Source: an uncultured Bacteroidales bacterium
Lineage (GTDB): Bacteria > Bacteroidota > Bacteroidia > Bacteroidales > F082
Length of the DNA stretch: 64,000 nt
Direction: 5' to 3'
Assembly (NCBI GenBank): GCA_905234765.1
Contig: CAJOIF010000013.1
Location: forward strand, 32,958 to 96,957
Shown here: piece by piece, positions 46,801 through 54,748 of the stretch
How the letters are laid out: every line of letters starts with the position of its first letter
Position numbering within the stretch: position 1 is the first letter of the stretch
Translations under genes and position numbers: made by a program
The notes under the pieces: model-generated
Databases searched by the model: none
Told to the model about the DNA's origin: nothing
Seen by the model: the letters and a program-made list of their open reading frames with translations, nothing else

Positions 46801-49800
46801 ATTCCGACAGGTATTGTGACTGATGGCGACAAGACTATAGAAAGTGAAGCTTTCCGCCACTGCACCTCGCTTACAGCAATATCGATTCCCGACGGCATCA
46901 TTGAAATCAAAAGCGGTGCTTTCGCCGAAACAGGAATCACTTCGTTATACCTGCCCGCCAGTGTTACAGCACTCAACGAAGGTTTCTATGACTGTCTGGA
47001 CCTCAGCGTGATAACCTGCGATGCCACGACACCACCAACCGGTGACGCATGGACATTCGACCTTGTGGCAACCGACATTCCAGTGTATGTCCCATACGCT
47101 TCACTCGGAGCTTACCAACAATCTGAAGTCTGGAACCGTTTCACCAACATCCAAGCCAATCCCGATGCAAGCTTGAACCTCGTTTACAGCTATAACGACA
47201 GCGACCTGACAGCCACGGTTACAGGCTACACGGGAACAATCTCGGGCGACTTGGTCATCCCTGGAATGGTGAAGAACGACAATAAGACTTACACCGTGAC
47301 CGCCATCGCAGACGAAGCCTTCAAGAACTGTACTGGTTTGACCTCGGTTACCACACCTCATACCTTGGTGAACATCGGAGCAAGTGTTTTTGAAAGCTGC
47401 ACAGGCATGAAAAGTGTCGTCATCGGCAGAAATGTGAAGTCCATCGGCAGCTATGCTTTCAAATACTGCTACGCGTTGGTGAACATTGACTATTATGCTG
47501 TCAATTGCGGAAGACTTAATACAACTATTTGGTACGATGCGTTTGCATCCAACAAGAACTTAACCATCCGCAATTCGGTGAAATCAATTCCAGACTATGC
47601 CTTCTTCCACTTGCCCGGTCTGACTTCGGTCACTATCCCCAACAGCACAGAAAGCATAGGTGAATATGCTTTTGCTGGGAATTATCAATTGGCCAGCTTT
47701 ACAATGGGAAGTAATGTAAAGACCATAGGATATTACGCATTCAGGAGCAGTGGAATCACATCCATCGACCTTCTGAACGTGGAAACTGTCGGCGAGGGTA
47801 TTTTCGAAGATTGTACCGAATTGCAAACCGTAACTTTACGCAACAGCTTGAGCACACTGAAAAACAAGATGTTTAATGGTTGCACGAGCCTCAACAATGT
47901 GCATATCCCGTCGGGTGTGAGAATCATCGGCAATGAAGCTTTCAAGGGCTGCACAAGCTTGACGAACCTTGTTTTCGACAATCCTATCCAAGGCCTGCTC
48001 ACCACCATCGGTGAAAGCGCCTTCGAAAGCTGCGGCCTGACTTCCGTTGACATCCCGAGCACTGTGACCACCGTCGAAACATGGGCGTTCTATGGTAACA
48101 CCAACCTGACAACAGTCACCATCGGAACAGGCATGCAATATATGGGTTCTAATCTGTTCTATAACTGCACCAGCTTGGCAACCGTCAACTACAACGCCAC
48201 ACACTGCAACACCATTGCCAGCTCCTTTGGCAGCAATACAGGCGGTGCCACAAAGACACTCCACATCGGCAACAATGTGAGTTACATTCCTGGAAATGCT
48301 TTCGCGGGTCTTAATTTAGCTTCTGTTACCATCCCGAATGGGGTAACGGCAATCGGAGAATACGCATTTTATGATTGTGCAAACATCACCGAAATCAATA
48401 TTCCGAACAGTGTGACCTATCTGGGTGAAGCGGCATCCGCCGGCAACCGGTTGGAAACCATCACCCTCGGCAGTGGTCTGGTCAGCATTGGTGATTATGC
48501 TTTCCGCACCGACGAGAGCCAACAATATTTACAGACGGTCACATCGTACAATGTCGCACCGCCCACCATCTTTGAAAACACCTTCAATACAGGTGATTAT
48601 ACAAATGCAATGCTGTATGTTTTGGGTGAAGCAGCCGTAACAGCATACGGTTCTGCGGATTATTGGCAGAATTTCACTAACATCCAAAGCATGGACGGCT
48701 ACTACTTCACTGGTGCCACCAACAGCAACTGGGGAACGGCCACCAACTGGTCGAATGGAACTGTGCCGACAACAGATCAGCAATCTGATGCACCTACAGT
48801 AATCATCATGGCTGATGCCACGGTGAACGTTACTGATGCCTATGCTTTCAACCTCACTGTCATGGACGGCAATGTGGTGACTGTTACGGATGGAAACAAA
48901 CTCAAACTTGGTTATTATCAGGGATTGAATAGCGATAACGGTTCCTTTACTGCTACCGATGCTTCTGCTTTGGTCATCAATGAAGGCGGCAGCTTGATGA
49001 ATGCTTTTGAAATGCAGGCTACAGTGGAGAAGAACATCACCGGCTACGGCAACGGCAGCGGCAACTGGTATTTCATTTCCTCGCCGCTGAAGGGAGAGAA
49101 CTTGTACAATAATGAGTATTACTATGACAATCCCGACGATATTGGGAATCTGACAGAGGGCAACTATGACCTGTATTTATTCGACCAAGCCCAAATCGGA
49201 ATGGAATGGCAGAACTACAAGGCTCACCAAGAAGATTTCCGAATTCGCAGGGGTCAAGGCTATCTGTACGCAAACGAAGAAAACACCACTTTGCAGTTTG
49301 CCGGAACCATTGCGGCTATTGAGGGCGATGACGTTACTTATCCTGTCGACCTTTCATATCAGAATGACCCCATTCAGGTGGAAAATCCAGATGCTCCGGA
49401 AGGCTACGACTATGTCTATCCTCAACTGGCTGGCTGGAACCTCATTGGCAATCCGTTTGTAGGCACTGCCTATCAATACATGATGGGCGGCCCGACTTTC
49501 AGCTTCTACATGATGAATGCTCAAGGCACCGCTTTGGCTGAAGAAGGTGTTTCCAATGCTGCCATTCCTGCTTGCACGGGTATTTTTGTGAAATCCGATA
49601 GCCCATATCAAACATTCACCTTTACTACGCAAAATCCTGAAATGATGCGACCCAACAACGGTAGCCTAAATGTCACTTTGCAACAAAGCGTGGAGCGCGG
49701 CACTGCAACCACTATCGATAATGCCATCGTGAGCTTCAACGAAGGTAGGGAGTTGGAGAAGTTCGTCTTCAACGCGGAGACCTCTAAACTCTACATCCCG

Positions 49801-50277
49801 CAAGACGGCAAGGACTACGCCATCGTATGGAGCGAAGGCAGGGGAGAGGTGCCCGTCAACTTCAAGGCCACGCGCAACGGTAGCTATACCATTACGGTGA
49901 GTCCTTCCGAGGTGAGCATGGCTTATTTGCACCTCATCGACAACCTTACTGGCGACAACATTGACCTGCTTGAAACGCAGAGCTACACCTTCGAGGCTAA
50001 CATGACGGATTACGAAAGCCGCTTTAAGTTGGTATTCATAACGAAAGCCGCTGTAAGTGCTGAGAACGACAACTTCGCGTTCTTCAACAACGGCAGATTC
50101 ATCATCGCTAACGAAGGACCAGCCACCCTGCAGGTCGTCGACATCATGGGTCACATCCTCAGCAGCGAGCGCATCAATGGTACCGCAGAGGCTCGCATCA
50201 ACGCCGCCGCAGGCGTGTACATGCTGCGCCTGGTGAACGGAAACGATGTGAAGGTTCAAAAGGTGGTGGTGAGATAA
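43885..50277 (+). CDS. Giant BspA-like leucine-rich-repeat T9SS surface protein
   Basis: A 2130-residue exported protein. A signal peptide with a charged start (LRATLLLLLMTAGATKGFAQ) is followed by about 1600 residues of LRR_5/BspA-type repeats, about 23 residues each, of the form ITSVVIPSTLTTIGDGAFLWC. They are arranged in several blocks, each opened by a module like YSYDEVNHTATITGYIGEVS and closed by a YVPxASLxAYxxxxxW segment. Then come a NSNWGTATNWSNGTVP-type beta domain, a region GNGSGNWYFISSPLKG typical of T9SS cargo, and a C-terminal sorting domain (LQVVDIMGHILSSERINGTA). BspA proteins are adhesins that bind host proteins or other bacteria; that role here is by analogy. The length and regular array make assembly collapse possible. 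Confidence 0.9.
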   Translation: MVQSLHRKRALRATLLLLLMTAGATKGFAQFTDPDGYFKYTITDYDNHYVSIGYFPSTTNLPDNYIGVLPSTVTHENVTYTVTSLANSAFGNCNKLLAVGIPETVTSISDYAFTGCENLQSVSIPNSVENIGVGVFYHCTSLQSAKWPENNDCWKIPSQTFEGCTSLRTYTIPDHVTTIDVAAFKDCTGLQEVYLSSTLNHINANAFKNCSALIGVYSYNLYPPVIYGTTFTDAFAAGAKVYVPAESLYRYQTEYWDASVNFAWLVRSSDVNADMIEVMPAHKFLTYENFSVDHNILARVTGYRAGISGDLVIPSIVSSSYVTEIVPQALENCTSITSVIFPETMKTIGDHAFSGCTGLTTIDLSACNEMTTTGKRNFVDCDNVTTVLLPANLTTIGNHAFASCNALASIEIPGAVTCIETGAFQGCTALSSITFPKSVGIIEQQAFQGCTALGSITALRTLPPRAHDNTFDGVTKTIPVNIPNGATASYNTAAGWSDFTNFVELSANTLLYSYDEVNHTATITGYIGEVSGVLDIPSVVTKNSVDYTVTAIGDNAFMGCSDLIGVTFPATLTSLGQYAFRECTGITSVVIPSTLTTIGDGAFLWCTSLAEVSLPDNMTRIGKGMFEGAAFTEIRLPNSLQVIDKLAFYATGLTTLTIPASVTTIGAQAFKDCLDLEYVAALPTTPPTIIANSFEDVERIPLYMPAASYDAYHDDPLWSTIFDITHRPGLIYNTETTTAIVAGCTPNYVGAVEIPATWGSFSVVGIKWSAFNDQPYITSISIPASVTNIEFGAIMNCESLQSITLAAGNTSYKTDATGALLTMDNKGLIAFPCGKTITSYDIPEGVEQTWHVFDGNKSLQTIYIPRSLTFGNDDFQVEHAFYGLDCLTTLTVPSDHPNYQANNGVLLDKNGTKVIYCPRGKAGSYAIPNTVTTVDRGAFYGCKNLTNVTIPNTVSTIEANAFRNCESLTSVVIPTGIVTDGDKTIESEAFRHCTSLTAISIPDGIIEIKSGAFAETGITSLYLPASVTALNEGFYDCLDLSVITCDATTPPTGDAWTFDLVATDIPVYVPYASLGAYQQSEVWNRFTNIQANPDASLNLVYSYNDSDLTATVTGYTGTISGDLVIPGMVKNDNKTYTVTAIADEAFKNCTGLTSVTTPHTLVNIGASVFESCTGMKSVVIGRNVKSIGSYAFKYCYALVNIDYYAVNCGRLNTTIWYDAFASNKNLTIRNSVKSIPDYAFFHLPGLTSVTIPNSTESIGEYAFAGNYQLASFTMGSNVKTIGYYAFRSSGITSIDLLNVETVGEGIFEDCTELQTVTLRNSLSTLKNKMFNGCTSLNNVHIPSGVRIIGNEAFKGCTSLTNLVFDNPIQGLLTTIGESAFESCGLTSVDIPSTVTTVETWAFYGNTNLTTVTIGTGMQYMGSNLFYNCTSLATVNYNATHCNTIASSFGSNTGGATKTLHIGNNVSYIPGNAFAGLNLASVTIPNGVTAIGEYAFYDCANITEINIPNSVTYLGEAASAGNRLETITLGSGLVSIGDYAFRTDESQQYLQTVTSYNVAPPTIFENTFNTGDYTNAMLYVLGEAAVTAYGSADYWQNFTNIQSMDGYYFTGATNSNWGTATNWSNGTVPTTDQQSDAPTVIIMADATVNVTDAYAFNLTVMDGNVVTVTDGNKLKLGYYQGLNSDNGSFTATDASALVINEGGSLMNAFEMQATVEKNITGYGNGSGNWYFISSPLKGENLYNNEYYYDNPDDIGNLTEGNYDLYLFDQAQIGMEWQNYKAHQEDFRIRRGQGYLYANEENTTLQFAGTIAAIEGDDVTYPVDLSYQNDPIQVENPDAPEGYDYVYPQLAGWNLIGNPFVGTAYQYMMGGPTFSFYMMNAQGTALAEEGVSNAAIPACTGIFVKSDSPYQTFTFTTQNPEMMRPNNGSLNVTLQQSVERGTATTIDNAIVSFNEGRELEKFVFNAETSKLYIPQDGKDYAIVWSEGRGEVPVNFKATRNGSYTITVSPSEVSMAYLHLIDNLTGDNIDLLETQSYTFEANMTDYESRFKLVFITKAAVSAENDNFAFFNNGRFIIANEGPATLQVVDIMGHILSSERINGTAEARINAAAGVYMLRLVNGNDVKVQKVVVR

Positions 50278-50285
50278 GGGTTTAT

Positions 50286-50412
50286 GAATTCCCCCTTCCC
50301 CCCATAAAAGGGGGACGTGCTTCCGTGTAGGGTAAAGCCCGTCCCCCTCTTGAGGGGGTGCCCGAAGGGCGGGGGAGTCAAAGACAACCCAACCCCGAAG
50401 GGTGGGGGAGTC
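50286..50412. repeat. MITE-like CCCCCTCTTGAGGGGG element plus partial copy
   Basis: TGAATTCCCCC at the left and GGGGGAGTCA (to about 50380) at the right are inverted ends. Inside are CCCCCTCTTGAGGGGG and GCCCGAAGGGC. A partial second copy (CCCCGAAGGGTGGGGGAGTC) follows to 50412. Same family as 39006-39119. Confidence 0.75.
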
Positions 50413-50472
50413 AAGACCCGAACAGGACAAAACGGAATCGAAAACAAACAAACAAACAAAACACAACATACA

Positions 50473-50763
50473 ATGAAGAAACTAGCATTAACAATCGCAA
50501 TCGTCCTCGGACTGGGCATGACAGCCTTTGCCAATGGCGACAATAACAACGGCGGCTTGTTCAAACGTGGCAGCACGGAAGAGGATTACTATGGCTATTT
50601 CGGCACCAACCGTGACGGCGCCAATCCACTGTTGCCCAATTACCATAATAACAACTACGACGCTAACGGACAAAATGGCAATCCCACACCGGTTGGCAGT
50701 GGTGTATTAGTGTTGCTCGGCCTCGGAGGTGCCTACCTCATCGCCAAACGTCGCGAGGAATAA
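50473..50763 (+). CDS. Small exported protein with C-terminal GSGVLVLLGLGGAYL anchor
   Basis: A 96-residue protein with a signal peptide (LALTIAIVLGLGMTAFA), an Asn/Gly/Tyr-rich middle, and a C-terminal tripartite end: TPVGSG, one hydrophobic helix, then AKRREE. This layout resembles PEP-CTERM-like sorting tails found in Bacteroidota (P-x-G-x-G, helix, basic cluster), processed by exosortase-like enzymes or simply a membrane anchor. The frame stays open far upstream through a repeat element, but the ATG at 50473 begins the signal peptide. It follows the BspA-like gene; function unknown. Confidence 0.7.
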   Translation: MKKLALTIAIVLGLGMTAFANGDNNNGGLFKRGSTEEDYYGYFGTNRDGANPLLPNYHNNNYDANGQNGNPTPVGSGVLVLLGLGGAYLIAKRREE

Positions 50764-50822
50764 AGCATCCTTCGCGTCGGGGAACCTGACAGTAAATGTT
50801 TCCTTTTCATACAATTTGTGAG

Positions 50823-50857
50823 AAGACGGCCAATGTAAATTGGCCGTCTTTGTTTTT
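50823..50857 (+). terminator. Intrinsic terminator
   Basis: Perfect 12-bp stem AAGACGGCCAAT (50823-50834) / 50839-50850 around GTAA, then TGTTTTT. A TATCTTTGC promoter element for the next gene follows at 50899-50907. Confidence 0.9.
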
Positions 50858-50948
50858 GCAAAAAATGACACTTTTTCCCTTGTCATTTTGAAAATTACTA
50901 TCTTTGCAAGGAAAAATCACATGAAAACTAACTCATATTCCATACATT

Positions 50949-53222
50949 ATGTTCGAGATTTTACATAAAGAAACCTTCGCGGCAGAGACCTATCTCATGG
51001 ATGTCTACGCGCCGCGTATTGCTCATTCGGCCTTGCCAGGCCAGTTCCTTATCGTCAAGATGGAGGAGAACTCGGAGCGTATCCCATTGACCATCAGTGA
51101 CTACCATCGCGTCAGGGGAACGGTGACTATTGTCTTCAAGGCGATTGGTGAATCCACTAAAAAGATGGCTGAATACAAGGAAGGGGACCGCTTTGCGGAC
51201 ATCGTCGGTCCTTTGGGCAAGCCCTCCGAGTTTGCCACGATGACGGCTGAAGAATTGCGCAAGCGTAGCTTCGTCTTCATCGGCGGCGGCGTGGGTATCG
51301 CCCCAATCTATCCCCAAGTGAAGTGGTTGAACGACCACGGCGCCACGGCCGACTGCATTATCGGTGCCCGCACCAAGGACCTGCTCATCTTCGAAAAGGA
51401 ATTGGCGGAAGTCAGTAATCTGTACGTCACCTCCGACGATGGCTCCACGGGTCGCAAGGGCTTGGTGACCGACGTGTTGCGCCAACTCGTGGCCAGCGGC
51501 AAGCAATATGACGAAGCCGTAGCCATTGGCCCGATGATCATGATGAAGTTCGCCACCAAGACCTGCGAAGAGCTGGGCATCCGCTGCACGGTGTCGCTCA
51601 ACAGCATCATGGTTGATGGCACAGGCATGTGCGGTGCCTGCCGTGTGAGCATCGGCGGCAAGACCAAGTTCACCTGCATCGACGGCCCCGAGTTCCTTGG
51701 CAAAGATGTCGATTTCGACGAAGCCATGAAACGTCAGATGATGTACAACAACGTGGTGACTCGCAAGCAGCTTGAAGCTGAGGAGAAAGCCGAAGGCCAC
51801 AAGTGCCACATAGGCGGCATTTCGGAAGAGACGTTCGACAAGAAAAAGCGTGTGCCGTGCCCAGAACAAAAGCCCGAAATCCGCGCCCACAACTTCGATG
51901 AGGTCTGCTTGGGCTATTCAGCCGATATGGCCATCATGGAGGCGCAGCGTTGCCTCAACTGCAAGAACCCGCAGTGCGTGGCCCATTGCCCAGTCAACGT
52001 GAACATTCCTGGCTTCATCGCTCGTGTCGCACAAGGCGACTTCGAGGGTGCTGCCGGTGTCATCAGCTGCGACTCCGCTCTGCCGGCTGTCTGCGGTCGT
52101 GTATGTCCCCAAGAGAATCAATGCGAAGGCAGCTGCGTGATGGGCAAGAAGTTTGAGCCTATCGCCATCGGCAAGCTGGAACGCTTCGTGGGCGACTATG
52201 CCATTGAGCATGATTTGCATTTCAGCAGCCAGTGCATCCCGAACGGCCATAAGGTGGCCATTATCGGTAGCGGTCCCTCAGGCTTGACCTGCGCTAAGGA
52301 CTTGCTTTCAATGGGTTATGATGTCACCATCTTTGAAGCACTTCACGAGATGGGCGGCGTGTTGATGTATGGCATCCCCTCGTTCCGTCTGCCGAAAGAC
52401 ACGGTGGTGAAGAAGGAAGTGGAAAGCGTGCGCAAGTTGGGCGCCAAGTTCGAGAAGGACGTGGTCGTCGGTCGCACCATCACCATCGACGAGCTGATGA
52501 AACGCGAAAACTTCAAGGCTGTCTTCGTAGGCTCGGGAGCTGGTTTCCCAATGATGATGAATGTGCCGGGCGAGAACCTCTGCGGTGTGGTCTCGGCCAA
52601 CGAGTTCCTGACCCGTAACAACCTGCTCTTTGCCTATAAGGAAGGCTATGAGACCCCCAACTTTGTCGGCAAGAAAGTCGCCGTCGTGGGTGGTGGTAAT
52701 GTGGCTATGGATGCCGCACGTACCGCCTTGCGTCTCGGTGCTGAGGTGCATATCGTTTACCGCCGCTCGGAGGCTGAGTTGCCCGCTAGGGTAGAGGAGG
52801 TGCACCATGCCAAGGAAGAAGGTGTCATCTTCGACCTGCTGACGGCTCCTGTCGAGGTCTTGGGCGACGAAAACGGCTGGGTGAAAGGCTTCAAGTGCGT
52901 GAAATGCGAACTGGGCGAGCCTGATGCCTCTGGCCGTCGCAGCCCTGTCCCGATCAAGGATTCAGAGTTCGTTCTTGATGTCGACATGATCATCATGGCG
53001 CTCGGTACTTCGCCGAACCCGCTGATTGGCAGCACGACGCGCAACCTCGAACTGAACAGGAAGGGCTGCATAGTCGCTGACGAGGTGGGTACGACTTCAC
53101 GTCCGGGCATCTTTGCCGGTGGTGACGCCGTGAGTGGTGCCGCTACGGTCATTCTCGCCATGGGTGCTGGTAAGAAAGCCGCCAAGGCGATTGACGAGTA
53201 CATCAAAGGCCTGCACAGCTGA
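50949..53222 (+). CDS. Fused NfnA-NfnB-type flavoprotein (ferredoxin-NAD/NADPH oxidoreductase; GltD-like)
   Basis: A 757-residue fusion. Residues ~1-275 form a ferredoxin-NADP reductase-like FAD/NAD domain with a [2Fe-2S] site (GTGMCGACRVSIGGKTKFTC), as in PyrK/NfnA. Residues ~290-757 form a glutamate-synthase-small-subunit-like domain with two [4Fe-4S] clusters (CLNCKNPQCVAHCPV, CGRVCPQENQCEGSC), an FAD Rossmann motif (IIGSGPSGLTCAKDL) and an NAD(P)H motif (VVGGGNVAMDAARTAL). Databases call this architecture bifunctional dihydroorotate dehydrogenase B NAD-binding subunit/NADPH-dependent glutamate synthase. NfnAB bifurcates electrons between NADPH, ferredoxin and NAD in anaerobes. No glutamate-synthase large subunit is adjacent, which favours the Nfn reading. 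Confidence 0.85.
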   Translation: MFEILHKETFAAETYLMDVYAPRIAHSALPGQFLIVKMEENSERIPLTISDYHRVRGTVTIVFKAIGESTKKMAEYKEGDRFADIVGPLGKPSEFATMTAEELRKRSFVFIGGGVGIAPIYPQVKWLNDHGATADCIIGARTKDLLIFEKELAEVSNLYVTSDDGSTGRKGLVTDVLRQLVASGKQYDEAVAIGPMIMMKFATKTCEELGIRCTVSLNSIMVDGTGMCGACRVSIGGKTKFTCIDGPEFLGKDVDFDEAMKRQMMYNNVVTRKQLEAEEKAEGHKCHIGGISEETFDKKKRVPCPEQKPEIRAHNFDEVCLGYSADMAIMEAQRCLNCKNPQCVAHCPVNVNIPGFIARVAQGDFEGAAGVISCDSALPAVCGRVCPQENQCEGSCVMGKKFEPIAIGKLERFVGDYAIEHDLHFSSQCIPNGHKVAIIGSGPSGLTCAKDLLSMGYDVTIFEALHEMGGVLMYGIPSFRLPKDTVVKKEVESVRKLGAKFEKDVVVGRTITIDELMKRENFKAVFVGSGAGFPMMMNVPGENLCGVVSANEFLTRNNLLFAYKEGYETPNFVGKKVAVVGGGNVAMDAARTALRLGAEVHIVYRRSEAELPARVEEVHHAKEEGVIFDLLTAPVEVLGDENGWVKGFKCVKCELGEPDASGRRSPVPIKDSEFVLDVDMIIMALGTSPNPLIGSTTRNLELNRKGCIVADEVGTTSRPGIFAGGDAVSGAATVILAMGAGKKAAKAIDEYIKGLHS

Positions 53223-53248
53223 TTAGACGCATTGCAGGAATAAGACGA

Positions 53249-53286
53249 GACGAGGAGTTAAGGTTTCCCTTAACTCCTCGTCTTTT
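53249..53286. terminator. Intrinsic terminator between convergent genes
   Basis: 15-bp stem GACGAGGAGTTAAGG (53249-53263) / 53268-53282, followed by TTTT. Confidence 0.88.
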
Positions 53287-53352
53287 GTTTGTCGGCATGG
53301 GATTGTCCGGCCGTTTCGATCAGGAATTCCATGACTGCAACTTAGAAATGAC

Positions 53353-54249
53353 TCAACACGTTTCGTGATGACAATGATAGTCAGGTGTTTCTGGCTCTAA
53401 GGTGACGTGTGTGATCCCATGCTCGACAAGGATGTGCTTGAGATGTTCTGTCACATGCGGCCAACAAGTGAGGTCGTCGAGGACGATATGGGCGGTAAGT
53501 GCCGTCTCGGTGGTGCTGATGGCCCACACGTGGATATGATGCACATTCTTTACATGCTCTTCGGCAGTTAGCATCTGCTCGATTTCCTTTATATCCACCC
53601 CGTCGGGGATGCCGTCCACCGCAAGTCTTAGGCTGTCGGAAAGCAGTTCCCAAGTGGAAAAGAGGATGACTGCCGCGATGATGAGCGACACGATGGGGTC
53701 GATGATGGTCCAACCGGTGTAAGCAATGACGATGCCACTGATGACTACGCCGACGGACACTAAAGTGTCGGCAGCCATGTGCAGGAAGGCACCACGCACG
53801 TTGAGGTCGTTCTTCTGACTGCGCATGAGCAATAGGACAGTGGCACCGTTGATGAGGATGCCCACGCCAGCCGTCCATGACACAGCAATGCCGTTTACCT
53901 CGGTAGGTGCGCTGAACTTGTGGATGCTCTCGATGACGATGGCTCCGACCGCCACCAACAAGATGACGGCGTTTAGCAGCGAGATGAGGATGGTGGACTT
54001 GCGATAGCCGTAGGTGAAACGTTCGTTTCGCTGCACTTTGGCTAGGCGAAAAGCAATCAGCACGAGTACTAGGCTAAACACGTCGCTAAGGTTGTGTCCT
54101 GCGTCGCTGAGGAGGGAAAGCGAGTCTTGCCACAGGCCTACACCCGCCTCGATAAGCACGAAAAGTCCATTGAGGATGATGGATAGAATAAAGATACCGT
54201 TCAGCGACTGTGCTGGTGCGGTATGATGATGGTGATGATGATGTTCCAT
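53353..54249 (-). CDS. Cation diffusion facilitator (Zn/Co/Cd efflux, CzcD-like)
   Basis: A 298-residue CDF transporter with six membrane helices and a C-terminal cytoplasmic domain. The N-terminus carries seven consecutive His (MEHHHHHHHTAPA), a metal-binding feature. Metal-site motifs are LSDAGHNLSDVF (TM2) and HMAADTLVSVGVVI (TM5, HxxxD). More His are at the C-terminus (HCHHETC). It exports Zn2+ or similar ions by proton antiport. The ATG at 54249 is chosen because a TATTTTTGC promoter element (minus strand, 54273-54281) lies over the upstream in-frame start at 54276. It is the last chromosomal gene before the island. Confidence 0.92.
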   Translation of the reverse strand: MEHHHHHHHTAPAQSLNGIFILSIILNGLFVLIEAGVGLWQDSLSLLSDAGHNLSDVFSLVLVLIAFRLAKVQRNERFTYGYRKSTILISLLNAVILLVAVGAIVIESIHKFSAPTEVNGIAVSWTAGVGILINGATVLLLMRSQKNDLNVRGAFLHMAADTLVSVGVVISGIVIAYTGWTIIDPIVSLIIAAVILFSTWELLSDSLRLAVDGIPDGVDIKEIEQMLTAEEHVKNVHHIHVWAISTTETALTAHIVLDDLTCWPHVTEHLKHILVEHGITHVTLEPETPDYHCHHETC

Positions 54250-54272
54250 GACAATGAGTTTAATTATCGGCT

Positions 54273-54281
54273 GCAAAAATA
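54273..54281 (-). promoter_or_regulatory. -7 promoter element of the CDF gene
   Basis: TATTTTTGC on the minus strand, 24 bp before the ATG at 54249; decides the start. Confidence 0.6.
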
Positions 54282-54420
54282 AGGAGAATGTCTATTGCCT
54301 AAACTCATCATTAATGATGAAAAATTTGTTAGAATCTCATAATTTGCGGCGTTGATTAAAACTGTGTTGTGGGATTCCGTAGATGCTGCTTTCCAACGCG
54401 ACGAGGGTCTTTTCGATAAA

Positions 54421-54448
54421 GTCTGCGTGCAAATTGCGTGCAAATTTT
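54421..54448 (+). repeat. 28-bp direct repeat, left copy (possible integrase arm site)
   Basis: GTCTGCGTGCAAATTGCGTG followed by CAAATTTT; itself two tandem GCGTGCAAAT units. Matches 54662-54689 at 25 of 28 positions; the two copies flank the tRNA-Pro fragment. Confidence 0.8.
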
Positions 54449-54465
54449 CGGTTTTTCCATGAAAA

Positions 54466-54493
54466 AAGGAGTTACGTCATTTTGTAACTCCTT
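54466..54493 (-). terminator. Terminator downstream of the tRNA-Pro 3' end
   Basis: AAGGAGTTAC (54466-54475) pairs with GTAACTCCTT (54484-54493). On the minus strand it follows the tRNA fragment and ends in a T tract, as expected for the native tRNA gene terminator. Confidence 0.75.
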
Positions 54494-54505
54494 GATTTTC
54501 AACCG

Positions 54506-54550
54506 TCGGGGCAAAAGGATTCGAACCTTCGACCCCCTGCTCCCAAAGCA
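54506..54550 (-). other. 3' fragment of tRNA-Pro(UGG): attachment site (att) of the island
   Basis: On the minus strand the sequence fits tRNA positions 29 to 73 exactly (45 nt): anticodon loop TTTGGGA (UGG), stem GCAGG, a T-arm of GAAGG-TTCGAAT-CCTTT, and acceptor strand TGCCCCG with discriminator A. The 5' half is absent; upstream bases do not continue the tRNA. A tyrosine-recombinase gene starts 199 bp away. This is the classic result of integration into the 3' half of a tRNA gene. The reconstituted full tRNA should be at the other end of the element. Confidence 0.85.
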
Positions 54551-54617
54551 TGAAAAACCACTTTTCACACATAATCAACCACTTACATTTTTATTTAAAT
54601 ATTTCTATATCAAATAC

Positions 54618-54649
54618 TTGCGTATATGGATATTTATACCTATTTTTGC
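54618..54649 (+). promoter_or_regulatory. Integrase promoter
   Basis: TTG (54618-54620), 20-bp gap, TATTTTTGC (54641-54649). Confidence 0.65.
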
Positions 54650-54661
54650 ATGGTTTTAGAA

Positions 54662-54698
54662 GTCTGAGTGCAAATGGAGTGCAAATTTTTTGCACTCA
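54662..54698 (+). repeat. 28-bp direct repeat, right copy, with hairpin in the integrase leader
   Basis: GTCTGAGTGCAAATGGAGTG then CAAATTTT (54662-54689) repeats 54421-54448. Its second half also forms the hairpin GAGTGCAAA-TTT-TTTGCACTC (about 54677-54697) in the leader of the integrase mRNA. Integrase arm binding or autoregulation is possible. Confidence 0.75.
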
Positions 54699-54748
54699 GA
54701 ACGAAAAAATCAAACGCGCAACTAATAGATAATTAAACCTTTAGAGAA

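Noticed and set aside
39279..50277. CRISPR array among the regular repeats
   Set aside because: Periodicities come from coding repeats of 70 and 23 residues, with no constant direct repeats and unique spacers of CRISPR size.
50317..50472. N-terminal extension of the small anchored protein
   Set aside because: The frame is open because the interspersed repeat lacks stops; the signal peptide begins at 50473.
54356..54568. 70-residue minus-strand frame covering the tRNA fragment
   Set aside because: It is the accidental translation of the tRNA-Pro fragment and terminator.
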